From Channallabes apus (lineage: Eukaryota; Chordata; Actinopteri; Siluriformes; Clariidae): DNA of 64,000 nucleotides. The notes under the pieces were generated by a model, which made no database searches, was not told where the DNA came from, and saw only the letters and a list, made by a program, of their open reading frames with translations. Location of the stretch: the NCBI GenBank assembly GCA_030522415.1, contig CM060131.1, positions 11,737,203 through 11,801,202 of the forward strand, given 5' to 3'. The translations under genes were made by a program, and so were the position numbers. Below, one piece after another: positions 40,842-50,957 of the stretch (positions within the stretch are counted from its first letter, which is position 1; each line of letters starts with the position of its first letter).

Positions 40842-42733
40842 GATATGATGCAGAGAAGGAAGGTGGATATACTGTGTGTCCAGGAGACCAGGTGTAAAGG
40901 TAGCAAGGCTAGAAGCTTAGGATCAGGGTTCAAATTGTTTTACCATGGTGTGGATAGGAAAAGAAATGGAGTAGGAGTTATCCTGAAAGAGGAATTTGTT
41001 AGGAATGTTCTAGAGGTGAAAAGAGTATCAGATAGGTTGATGAGTCTAAAGCTGGATATTGAAGGGGTGATGTTCAATGTTGTTAGTGGTTATGCACCAC
41101 AGGTAGGATGTGAGTTAGAAGAGAAGGAGACATTCTGGAGTGAGTTAGATGGGAGAGTGAGGCCAGACAACACAGGATGGTGGTGTGTAAAATAACCCTG
41201 GTGGTGAGGAAGGTGAAGAGGACAAAAGCAGAGCAGAGGACAATGTGGTGGAACTTGAGAAAGGAAGAATGTTGAGTAGTCTTTAGGGAGGTGTTGAGAC
41301 AGGCTATCGGTAGTCAGGAGGTGCTTTCAGTTGACTGGACAACTACAGCCAATGTGATCAGGGAGACAGGTAGGAGGGTACTTGGTGTATCATCAGGTAA
41401 GGCAAAAGTGGACAAGGAGACTTGGTGGTGGAACGAGGAAGTCCAGGAGTGTATACAGAGAAAGAGGCTAGCTAAGAAGACATGGGACTCTGAGAGGACT
41501 GAAGAGAGTAGACACGAGTACAGGGAGCTGCAGCGTAAGGTGAAGGTAGAGGTGGCAAAGGCCTAACAAAGAGCATATGAGGACTTGTATGCTGGGTTGG
41601 ACAGTAAGGAGGGAGAGTTGGATCTGTACAGGTTGGTGAGGCAGAGAGATAGAGATGGGAAGGATGTGCAGCAGGTTAGAGTGATTAAAGATAAAGATGG
41701 AAATGTACTGACAGATGCCAGGAGGGTGATGGGAAGATGGAAGGAGTACTTTGAGGAGTTGATGAATGCGGAAAATGAAAGAGAACAAAGAGTAGAAGAG
41801 GTGACTGTTGTGGAGCAGGAAGTAGCAAATATTAGTAAAAGAGAGGTGAGAAGGGCGTTGAAGAGAATGAAGAGTGGAAAGGCTGTTGGTCCTGATGAAA
41901 TACCTGTGGAGGTATGGAAGTGCTTAGGAGAGGTGGCAGTAGAGTTTCTGACTAGTTTGTTTTACAAGATCTTGGAGAGGGAAAGTATTCCAGAAGAATG
42001 GAGGAGAAGTGTATTGGTGGTGAATTTTAAGAACAAGGGAGATGTGCAGAGCTGTGGTAATTACAGAGGCATAAAGCTAATGAGCCATACAATGAAGCTA
42101 TGGGAAAGAGTAGTGGAAGCTAGGTTAAGGGTGGAGGTGAGCATTAGTGAGCCACAATATGGTTTTATGCCTAGAAAGAGTACATTAGATGCAGTATTTG
42201 CTTTGAGGATGCTGGTGGAGAAGTATAGAGGAGGTAATAAAGAGTTGCATTGTGTCTTTGTAGATTTAGAGAAAGCATATGACAGGGTGCCGAGAGAGGA
42301 CCTGTGGTGTTGTATGAGGAAGTCTGGAGTGGCAGAGAAGTATGTTAGAGTGGTACAGGGCATGTATGAGAGCTGTAAGACAGTGGTGAGATGTGCTATA
42401 GGTGTGACAGAAGAGCTCTGGTAATGGACAGGATGACAGATGAGGTTAGACAGGAGTCTCCATGGACTATGATATTTGCAGATGACATTGTGCTTTGCAG
42501 CGAGAGCAGGGAACAGCAGGAAGAAAATTTGGAGAGGTGGAGGTATGCTCTGGAAAGCAGAGGAATGAAGGATAGCCGCAGCAAGATGGAATACATGTGT
42601 GTGAGTGAGAGGAACCCAAGACGAACGGTGAGGACACAGGGAGCAGAGGTAAAGAAGGTGCAGGACTTTAAGTACTTAGGGTCAATGGTCCAGAGCAACA
42701 GAGAGTGTGGAAAGAGGAATAAAAAAAATTAGG
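40842..42733 (+). pseudogene. RTE-clade LINE, main part, decayed
   Basis: Continues the frame cut by the BEL/Pao element: endonuclease motif VQETRCKG and SGYAPQVG (40847-41170), a deletion removing the middle and end of the endonuclease (around 41165-41200), the linker with TWWWNEEVQECI (about 41420), and a reverse transcriptase with [39 protein letters not shown] (motif A) and FADDIVLCSES (YADD-type). Between EELW (42421) and MDRM the LHQGSALSP-type motif is missing. It ends in an A run at 42721-42729. The RTE (BovB-related) clade is indicated by the [21 protein letters not shown] wording. Dead by several deletions. Confidence 0.87.
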
Positions 42734-42917
42734 TTAAGTCAGGTATAATATCTATTTATTTATTTTTTTCTTTAATTTACATATAGTTTCTAAATGTTTT
42801 GAATGTTTTTATATGCAAAAATATAATTATAGTGTTGGAAATTTCTATTACTGGTAATATTTCTATAAGAAAATGTGTTTTACAATATAAAATTTCACCT
42901 TAAGAACTCAACTCTGG
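42734..42917. other. AT-rich spacer
   Basis: No feature recognised between the RTE end and the solo LTR. Confidence 0.4.
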
Positions 42918-42922
42918 AACAG

Positions 42923-43213
42923 TGTCACGTTTCTTACGGGTGTGTGTGCGTGGCATGAATGCAGAGGATTTTTCACAAAAGAACATAAAATAAACCCAAC
43001 ACAAACTTACTCATTTGAACTAAAGATCGACGCCTGACTGGGATTCAGTCAGGCTATTTATACTAACTAAAAACATAACTAAACATAATTATCTTCCCTC
43101 GGTTCAGGTGAGCTCCTACGTCACCTGACCGAGGTGCAAACTGGGAACCGAAAACAAAACAAACTTCAACCAAAAAATGGGCATTTGGCGCCCTCTAGGG
43201 GTTAACCCTTACA
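42923..43213 (-). mobile_element. solo LTR, 291 bp
   Basis: TG...CA ends (TGTCACG and CCCTTACA) with a 5-bp duplication aacag at 42918-42922 and 43214-43218. On the minus strand a TATAAATAG lies near 43062-43070, and a hairpin gcctgact/agtcaggc sits just downstream of it. A related truncated piece may lie near 10030-10068. Confidence 0.72.
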
Positions 43214-43218
43214 AACAG

Positions 43219-43739
43219 ATGCAATTTGTATGGAAAGGTACCTCTGTATGATTAATTATTATTATTTTAAAGTATCTTTAATAGTCCCTAAAATACGTTT
43301 TGCAGTGATCGAGCAAAGTCTTCATTCCAAAAATTTTAATCCTGTTGTGTACCAAGAGCAATGCTGCTAAAGGATCAAAGGAAGTCTGTTAATCCTCGAT
43401 ATAAGTACATCTGAGACCTTACGTATATGGTGGAAGCAGGGAATATCCACACATAAATGTTATTAAATAGTAACTATTTTTGTGCAGGAAACTGGCCCTA
43501 GGAGGTTTCAGAGTTATTACAGATAAAAATTTAATTCCTTTAACCTGAAGCATCTGTCAATGTGGTTTCACATGCATGGAGAATTATGAAGTTTTTTTAG
43601 AAATAAGATAAAGTGTTCACATTAATAGATGTTTAATACACAGATATTTAACACAGTGCATTTTAATTTATATTAGATTTTTAATTAAAATTAGATTTAA
43701 AAAATTTATGTGAGTTAACTACAACTCAATGACTGTTCA
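43219..43739. other. spacer, nothing recognised
   Basis: AT-rich, no coding pattern. Confidence 0.4.
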
Positions 43740-44715
43740 GATCTATCTCAGCCACTCCAATCTCCTGCATGTCCTCTTTTCCTCCTGCGTCTATCTCTAA
43801 CATTCTCTAACATCTCTAACCCCTCATCCCTCCACTGCACATGTCCAAGCCATCTGGGTGATTCTAACGAAACACCACAGCATTGTAATATAAAATGTGT
43901 AATTTTGTAATATAAAAAGCATCAGAATATAGACAATACAGTTCTCTACCTTGCACAATGTGTCATTTCAACATAAGATTAACATTTTTTCTATTTTCTG
44001 CTGAAATTCTCATTAACGCAATGTATCCGGCTTTGTTTGAATGTGATATGTTGTAATTGATATATTTCCTGAATATTTATTTATTAAAATAATGTAGGAA
44101 AAATGTAGGAAAACGATGTGTCCATCCCTGATGTTCTCATCTTTCGCAACCGTACAGTGTTAGATTTATCATCTCTCTCCATCTCATCATCTCTCTCCAT
44201 CTTCTGCATCCCACTAACTTCATATCCTCATTTATAACATTCATATACCTCTTCTTTGGGCTTCCTCTTTGCCTCCTGCCTGGAAGCTCCATGTGCAATA
44301 TTCTCCTACCAATATACTCATTCTCCCTCTTCTGAACATGTCCAAACCATCTTAATCTGGCCTAACTTTGTTTCCCCAACGTTCAACATGAGCTGTCCCT
44401 CTGATGTACTCGTTCCTAATCCTGTGTCTCTCCCAAAGAGAACCTCAACATCTTCACCTCTACTACCTCCAGCTCTGACTCCTGTCTCTTCGTCAGTGAC
44501 ACTGTCTCTAAACAATACAGCATGGCCGGTCTCTGTCTTGTACATCTTCCTCTTGATTCTTGCTGATATTTTCACACAGAAATTCCGACACCTTTCTCCA
44601 GCCATTCCAACCTGCTTGCACTGGCTACTTTACCTCTTTACCTGACCCCAAGTACTTAAACCCTTGTACCTTCTTCACCTCTTCACCCTGTATTCCTACT
44701 GTCCCACTTCCTTCC
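43740..44715 (-). pseudogene. RTE LINE C-terminal fragment(s), minus strand
   Basis: In broken frames the minus strand reads like the RTE C-terminus: KYLGSG near 44655, VQAGW near 44620, EDVQDRDRPC near 44540, ERHRIRNEYIRGTAHVE near 44420, VWTCSEEGE near 44330 and a GRPKKR-like stretch near 44265. A second, shorter piece (PSGWLGHVQW-like) is at about 43740-43870. Same clade as 40842-42733 but the opposite strand. Confidence 0.65.
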
Positions 44716-45607
44716 CTTTCATTGTAGGACTGTTGTGTAGCAGATTTTTAAGAATTAATATGCATGGGACAAGTTCTGACGAATCAGAATGTGCTATTTG
44801 ACCTTGTTTCTTAATGTATTTTTGAACCACTACACAATAAAACAGTTTTAAACTTGAATGCTTGATTGTGAAAATATTATGTGTTTTTGCATTACTGAAA
44901 TAATTGACCTTGTTTCTGAAACCTAGAAAGTGGAACCTTGGATTGCTTGTAACTCGGTCTGCGAGCGCAATTTCTAAATACATTTTAACTTGATAAATGA
45001 GCAAGGTCTTTATAGTAGCTTTTTCTGCCGAGCGTCATGTGATCACAACTAAGCCAATGGTTCTTCCTTCTCATGCGTGTTTGTCGGCGCACATGTGTGA
45101 AAGCCATCCTACACAGTAGCCCCCTACATTCTTTTCTCCTCTCTTGTCTTACTTGCAATCCAAACCTTGATGCACTTACCGGTCCAGGCCTGGGAGTCTC
45201 AGTGAACCGGGAGAGACAAACACACACACACATGCAGGCATGATGTCTGAAGATTTCTGTTTATTCTCAGCAGAGTGAGCACACTTAAACCGGTGCTGTG
45301 TCCCGAACATCAAAATAACCAGTCATTTACATGTTATTCATAGAGGGACCTGGAGACAGACAGGAGAGAGGAAAATACATTTCATGTTTATTTGATGTTA
45401 ATTTAATTAATGGAAAGTAGTACTTTGATTTTAAATGCATGTGTAGAATGTACAAATGATGTTCTTTCAGGTTTGTTGTGTCATTTTGAAAAATGTCGGG
45501 TTTCATTAAAAAAATATGGTTGTAAATTGTGGAAGGTGTCACGGTAATGAGAGAAATCAGTCAAAATTAAGAAAACTTAAATTAAAGACAAATATTATTT
45601 CAGAACT
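44716..45607. other. spacer with Tigger-like repeat
   Basis: 44928-44990 begins agtggaaccttggattgctt and contains gtaactcggtctgcgagc, typical of Tigger-type repeats; the CpG-containing part to about 45240 may be its interior. No coding sequence recognised. Confidence 0.45.
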
Positions 45608-45612
45608 TCAAG

Positions 45613-46315
45613 TGTAGATGCGGACATATTATTTCACTATTTTTGACGCGTATCTTTTATTTGAAGTTTCACTCACAACAACAGAAGTCTGATGATCTCT
45701 TTGTCTCTTGTAGTTTATTTGTCAGCATCAAAGAATCAACACTTTATACAGTCGTCTTGAGTAAATCCACTGTGGTTACAGACACCAGTTGCTGTATCTT
45801 GCCCATATAACAACACTTTTGTTGTATATATCTGCTTACGGGTAGCTTACTGTATCTTATAAATTACATTCTTAGCTTACGTATATAACAACACTCTTGT
45901 TGTATATACCTACTTACGGGAGCTTACAGTTACAACAACCTAGTTGCTGTATCTACATTCTTAGCTTACCGGGAGCTCAGGGTTACAACAACCTAGTTGT
46001 TGTATCTTACATTCCTAGCTTACGTGAGCTTACGGTCAAAAGCTTGTGTTTCCGTAGCCTTCCGCATCTAAACTGAACTTTCTATTATGCGATAGTCATA
46101 CAAATACATGTCATAGTGGAATGACATCACAGACCAACCTACGATTGTCAAAATGGATGCATAACTAAGAAATTTAAAGCTTATGGCTTATGTAACAAAC
46201 TTACTGTTTAATGCTTTACTAATGGATAGAACAAGGTAGAATAAATGAAACAACAACAAATAAAATAAAATAAACACAACAACAAATTCATAACAAGTAC
46301 GATATGGCTCTTACA
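45613..46315 (-). mobile_element. solo LTR of the BEL/Pao family, reverse orientation
   Basis: 703 bp, matches the reverse complement of 37160-37807. Flanked by tcaag at 45608-45612 and 46316-46320. The internal taagctaagaatgtaaga-type repeats are more numerous than in the other LTRs. Confidence 0.9.
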
Positions 46316-46320
46316 TCAAG

Positions 46321-46756
46321 TAACTGCACAACAATTAATAATCCATTTTTAAAAATATGAAAACTTATTTGCTTTTCTAACAGTGTTGATCTTTTCGGAG
46401 TGTTGCGGTAATGAGAATTTTTAGGACTTATTTTTGAATTTATGTTCAAAAAGATGTTAAATGGTATGTAAAAAAATTTAAATTAATGTTTACAAATACT
46501 TCAGACTTTGTTGCTAATGTCTGAAAAAAATGAATAAGCAATGTTTTTTCATGCTTGAAATTGTTTTAAATAATCCCCCATCTAAATCTTAACCTCTCTA
46601 ATTTTGTTCCCAAACCATCCTACCTGCACTGTCCCTCTAATATACTCATTTCTAATACTGTCCATTCTTGTCACTCCAAAAGCAACACCACCACCTTCAG
46701 CTTTGCTTCTGCTTCAGAACAACATGCTAATATGTATTAAAAAAGGCAAAGGGAAT
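46321..46756. other. spacer with short RTE fragment
   Basis: About 46585-46725 resembles the RTE C-terminal region on the minus strand (similar to 44320-44500: tcccaaaccatcctacctgc, ctctaatatactcatttcta). Otherwise AT-rich with nothing recognised. Confidence 0.5.
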
Positions 46757-46885
46757 ACAGTGGAACCTTGGATTATGAGCATAATTTGTTATTCAGAAAT
46801 TAGCATGCTCATATATCAAAACACTCATAAATCAAAGTGAATTTCCCCCGTAAGACATAATGAAAACTCAAATTATTCGTTCTAC

Positions 46886-46887
<2 letters not shown>
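46757..46887. mobile_element. Tigger-like MITE end
   Basis: Begins acagtggaaccttggattat and continues with the self-complementary run attagcatgctcatatatcaaaacactcataaatc, then is cut by the TA microsatellite. Confidence 0.5.
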
Positions 46888-46945
<58 letters not shown>

Positions 46946-46947
46946 AA

Positions 46948-47003
<56 letters not shown>

Positions 47004-47005
47004 AA

Positions 47006-47054
<49 letters not shown>

Positions 47055-47092
47055 TAAAGTATATATATATTAGTAAAATATATATATATAAG
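46888..47092. repeat. (TA)n array with tagtaaagca spacers
   Basis: Three or four long TA runs separated by the same spacer word (g)taaagca, i.e. a higher-order tandem repeat of about 60-65 bp. Open frames here are artefacts. Confidence 0.92.
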
Positions 47093-47178
47093 GTAAAAAT
47101 AAAACAAATTAACCTGCAACTTTAACCTTTGAAAAAAGTTAAAATCCAGACATTTAAGTGTTTCCATATGTGCTGTGA

Positions 47179-47179
<1 letters not shown>

Positions 47180-47229
<50 letters not shown>
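47180..47229. repeat. (GT)n microsatellite
   Basis: About 25 GT units. Confidence 0.95.
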
Positions 47230-47231
<2 letters not shown>

Positions 47232-47381
47232 GCTAAAGTAAGACGAGAGGAGGAATAACACCCTCCCCTTTCCTTAGACAATAACTTTTCCTCCTCTCTT
47301 ATTTGAGAGGGGGGAGGACTACTGCTAATGATATACGACTTCGTCAGTCAAAGGTTAGCAAGAATAACTTTACAGAGGTGT

Positions 47382-47420
47382 TTAACACTAGAAGCGCCAA
47401 GCACCGGTCATTTGACCGCA
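47382..47420. mobile_element. possible piggyBac-type terminus
   Basis: TTAA followed by CACTAGAAGCGCC and then the palindrome cggtcatttgaccg, the pattern of certain piggyBac-like ends. No partner end was located. Confidence 0.35.
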
Positions 47421-47657
47421 ATGGGGGGTAAAAAATACTTCACACTCGATCAAATTCTATTTCTCATTTCTCTCAGCAGATGGTGCAAGGGATTGCGCAT
47501 GCTATCTATGCATCATTCAGTGCGTATATGTAACTATATGAGGCGCCGTATACCCAAGTGAAAAAAAAATACACTTTAGTGTATTACAAATATATTGAAA
47601 TCCTCGATAATACACTGCAAATATATTTGAGACCGGAGACTAGACAGCGCCCCACCA

Positions 47658-47709
47658 GCCAATCAGAGCTAGAGGCGGGCAGATTCGGACTGTCCGTTCT
47701 CTGATTGGC
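47658..47709. promoter_or_regulatory. inverted CCAAT boxes in a GC-richer island
   Basis: GCCAATCAGAG at 47658-47668 and its exact inverse CTCTGATTGGC at 47699-47709 enclose agaggcgggc. Such paired CCAAT/GC boxes occur in bidirectional promoters. No transcript-like exon was identified beside it. Confidence 0.35.
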
Positions 47710-47950
47710 TCACCAGTTCGCCACTTCTAGTTTGAATTAACGGCTGAAGCTGCATCATCGCGTGCGTTAGTTCGTATTGTTATTATTTTCATGGGCATAA
47801 GGTAAATTTAACTGTTTTAAATTAAGTACATACTTTAATCTATAGTTTATATTGTCTAATGTGTTGTTGTTAATGTGTTGTGTACTTTGCTTGTGGTATA
47901 ATGGCTCTGTAGCTCTCGGCCTGTTTTCAGTCTCTGTGTAACAGAATCAA

Positions 47951-48076
47951 CACACCAGGTTTAAACTAATACTGTACCTGTAGAGTCTAATACTAATGTC
48001 TGTCTGTGTTCACACACCAGGTTTAAACTAATACTGTACCTGTAGATTCTAATACTAATGTCTGTCTGTGTTCACA
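47951..48076. repeat. tandem duplication of a 62-64 bp unit
   Basis: Two copies beginning cacaccaggtttaaactaat; they differ by gagtc/gattc and a two-base insertion. A third partial start follows. Confidence 0.9.
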
Positions 48077-48323
48077 CACCAGTTTATATTTTAGTTTGTG
48101 TGTTTGTGAGACAACCTGATGTTTTGTTGAGCACAAATAAACTATAGTAGTGCTTTTTTGTAACCTTGTGCAAATTAAATCTGTTGAACTCATGAATAAA
48201 ATCTGCCTCATAATTACTGATGTAATGTGTTTCAAAAACATGTTATAGTGTAGAAAATGCATTTAGCATTTGTAAATTATCCTAAACACTTAATGTACTG
48301 GTAACACATTTGCAATACAGTAT

Positions 48324-48593
48324 TGTGGTGTGGGCGGGGCTGTGGTTTGCAACCGTCATGCCTTGCGGCAGGTGTTCTTTTTGTGTTCACCCTGTTTGAG
48401 ACGTGTGTTTAGGTTAGTGGCTTCTGCCAAGTTTGAGTATGTGTACATGTGTGTTATCTCTACGTATGTATGTGCTGCATTCTGCTACAGCTCTCCAGTT
48501 CCAGCTAATAGCTGAATAGGTGTGTCATTACATTGTGTAGCCACCAAACTCACTCGTCCTCCAAGTTCCCTGCTAGCGTCGAAAAACGCTACA
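48324..48593 (+). mobile_element. solo LTR, 270 bp (TGTGGYGTGGGCGGG family)
   Basis: Starts TGTGGTGTGGGCGGG, ends GAAAAACGCTACA, flanked by gtat at 48320-48323 and 48594-48597. Related to the minus-strand copy at 56026-56274 and the partial copy at 55909-56013. No coding part of this family is in the window. Confidence 0.72.
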
Positions 48594-49069
48594 GTATTAT
48601 AGAAGCTTGTGTGTACTGTATGATACAATAAAGTCTATTTGTATTAACCACAGAGTGTACTTTTTTAGTATTTGTAATTGGCCAGAAGTATAACAGCATG
48701 CTACTGCTGCAATAAGAATATACTCATAGTACATTAATCATGTATTTGTAATACAGTAAAAATAGCTGTAATGTACTTATAATACATTAAACATATACTT
48801 AAATTGTAATAATTACTGTCAGGTATGTACGTTAGTACACACACAGCCATATACTTTAAGTGTACTAAAGTATACTTAAAGTTGTTCGACTTTAGCACAC
48901 AAAAGTATACTTAATACACTTAAAATTGTGCTTTTGTACAATTTAATTACAACTTAAATACACTTAGTACAAAATTAGTTGTTCCAAAATAGCAAACTTC
49001 AAGTATACTAGTCATTAGTCTGGCTGCAAGTACATTTAAGTATGCTTTGGCACGCTAGGATTTAATATA

Positions 49070-50685
49070 CAGTGGTGTGAAAAACTAATTGCCCCCTTCC
49101 TGATTTCTTATTCTTGTGCATGTTTGTCACACTTAAATGTTTCTGCTCTTCAAAAACCCTTACCTATTAGTCAAAGATAACATGATTGAACACAAAATGC
49201 AGTTTTTAAATGAAGGTTTACGTTATTAAGGGAGAAAAAAAAATAAAAATCTACATGGCCCTGTGTGAAAAAGTGATTGCCCCCCTTGTTAAAAAATAAC
49301 TTAACTGTGTTTTATCACACCTGAGTTCAATTTCTGTAGTCACCCCCAGGCCTGATTACTGCCACACCTGTTTCAATAAAGAAATCACTTAAATAGGAGC
49401 TACCTGACACAGAGAAGTAGACCAAAAGCACCTCAAAAGCTAAACATCATGCCAAGATCCAAAGAAATTCAGGAACAAATGAGAACAAAAGTAATTGAGA
49501 TCTATCAGTCTGGTAAAGGTTATAAAGCCATTTCTAAAGCTTTGGGACTCCAGCGAACCACAGTGAGAGCCATTATCCACAAATGGCAAAAACATGGAAC
49601 AATGGTGAACCTTCCCAGGAGTGGCCGGCCGACCAAAATTACCGCAAGAGCGCAGAGACAACTCATCCGAGAGGCCACAAAAGACCCCAGGACAACATCT
49701 AAAGAACTGCAGGCCTCACTTGCCTCAATTAAGGTCAGTGTTCACGACTCCACCATAAGAGACTGGGCAAAAACGGCCTGCATGGCAGATTTCCAAGGTG
49801 CAAACCACTTTTAAGCAATAAGAATATTAAGGCTCGTCTCAATTTTGCTAAAAATCATCTCAATGATTGCCAAGACTTTTGGGAAAATACCTTGTGGACC
49901 GACGAGACAAAAGTTGAACTTTTTGGAAAGTGCGTGTCCCGTTACATCTGGCGTAAAAGTAACACAGCATTTCAGAAAAAGAACATCATACCAACAGTAA
50001 AATATGGTGGTGGTAGTGTGATGGTCTGGGGTTGTTTTGCTGCTTCAGGACCTGGAAGGCTTGCTGTGATAGATGGAACCATGAATTCTACTGTCTACCA
50101 AAAAATCCTGAAGGAGAATGTCCGGCCATCTGTTCGTCAACTCAAGCTGAAGCGATCTTGGGTGCTGCAGCAGGACAATGACCCAAAACACACCAGCAAA
50201 TCCACCTCTGAATGGCTGAAGAAAAACAAAATGAAGACTTTGGAGTGGCCTAGTCAAAGTCCTGACCTGAATCCTATTGAGATGTTGTGGCATGACCTTA
50301 AAATGGCGGTTCATGCTAGAAAACCCTCAAATAAAGCTGAATTACAACAATTCTGCAAAGATGAGTGGGCCAAAATTCCTCCAGAGCGCTGTAAAAGACT
50401 CGTTGCAAGTTATCGCAAATGCTCGATTGCAGTTATTGCTGCTAAGGGTGGCCCAACCAGTTATTAGGTTCAGGGGGCAATTACTTTTTCACACAGGTCC
50501 ATGTAGGTTTGGATTTTTTTTCTTCCTAAATAATAAAACCCCTCATTTAAAAACTGCATTTTGTGTTTACTTGTGTTATCTTTGACTAATAGTTAAATGT
50601 GTTTGATGATCAGAAACATTTTGTATGACAAATATGCAAAAGAATAAGAAATCAGGAGGGGGGCAAATAGTTTTTCACACCACTG
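49070..50685 (+). mobile_element. Tc1 element, copy 2
   Basis: Same family as 27315-28934, ends CAGTGGTGTGAAAAACTAAT and complement, TA at 49068-49069 and 50686-50687, complete IR/DR inverted repeats. Confidence 0.95.
49449..50467 (+). pseudogene. Tc1 transposase, copy 2, frameshifted
   Basis: Open from the start to about 49760, where four bases are missing relative to copies 1 and 3 (STIRKRLGK becomes STIRDWAK) and the frame is lost; it is open again from 49892 to the natural end (WTDETKVELFGKC to GGPTSY). All three catalytic residues are encoded but not in one frame. Confidence 0.92.
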
Positions 50686-50764
50686 TACTTAGCATACTTT
50701 TTTTTTGACTTGGGTAGGGCTTAAATCTACGGAAGCGCATTGCATTCACACAAAAAAAAAAATC

Positions 50765-50957
50765 ACGGGACTTATGTCATAATTATGACTTAATATCTCA
50801 TAATTATGACATCGTGATCTCATAATTATGACTTACTAACTCATAATTATGACTTAATATCTCATAATTATGACTTACTATCTCATAATTATGACTTAAT
50901 ATCTCATAATTATGACATCCTTATCTCATAATTATAAGACTTAATGACTTAATATCT
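50765..50957. repeat. 21-bp palindromic minisatellite, left array part 1
   Basis: Units of ctcataattatgacttaata with variants (acatc, acta); the core tcataattatga is itself palindromic. Continues at 53375-53385 and 53779-54018 after the insertions. Confidence 0.92.

Larger units (their letters stand above)
47553..50714. mobile_element. MITE with CCCAAGT-A9 ends, hosting an LTR and Tc1 copy 2
   Basis: Left end CCCAAGTGAAAAAAAAATA and right end the complement of CCCAAGTCAAAAAAAAAGTA, each next to TA (47551-47552, 50715-50716). Minus the solo LTR (48324-48593) and the Tc1 (49070-50685) about 1.27 kb remain, rich in aagtatactt words towards the right. No transposase recognised. Confidence 0.5.

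Noticed and set aside
46809..47009. Frame encoding an IY repeat
   Set aside because: Translation of the TA array.
50045..50314. Minus-strand frame of about 89 codons, recurring at 57371-57619 and 59464-59733
   Set aside because: Antisense to the Tc1 transposase; conserved only because the element is repeated.
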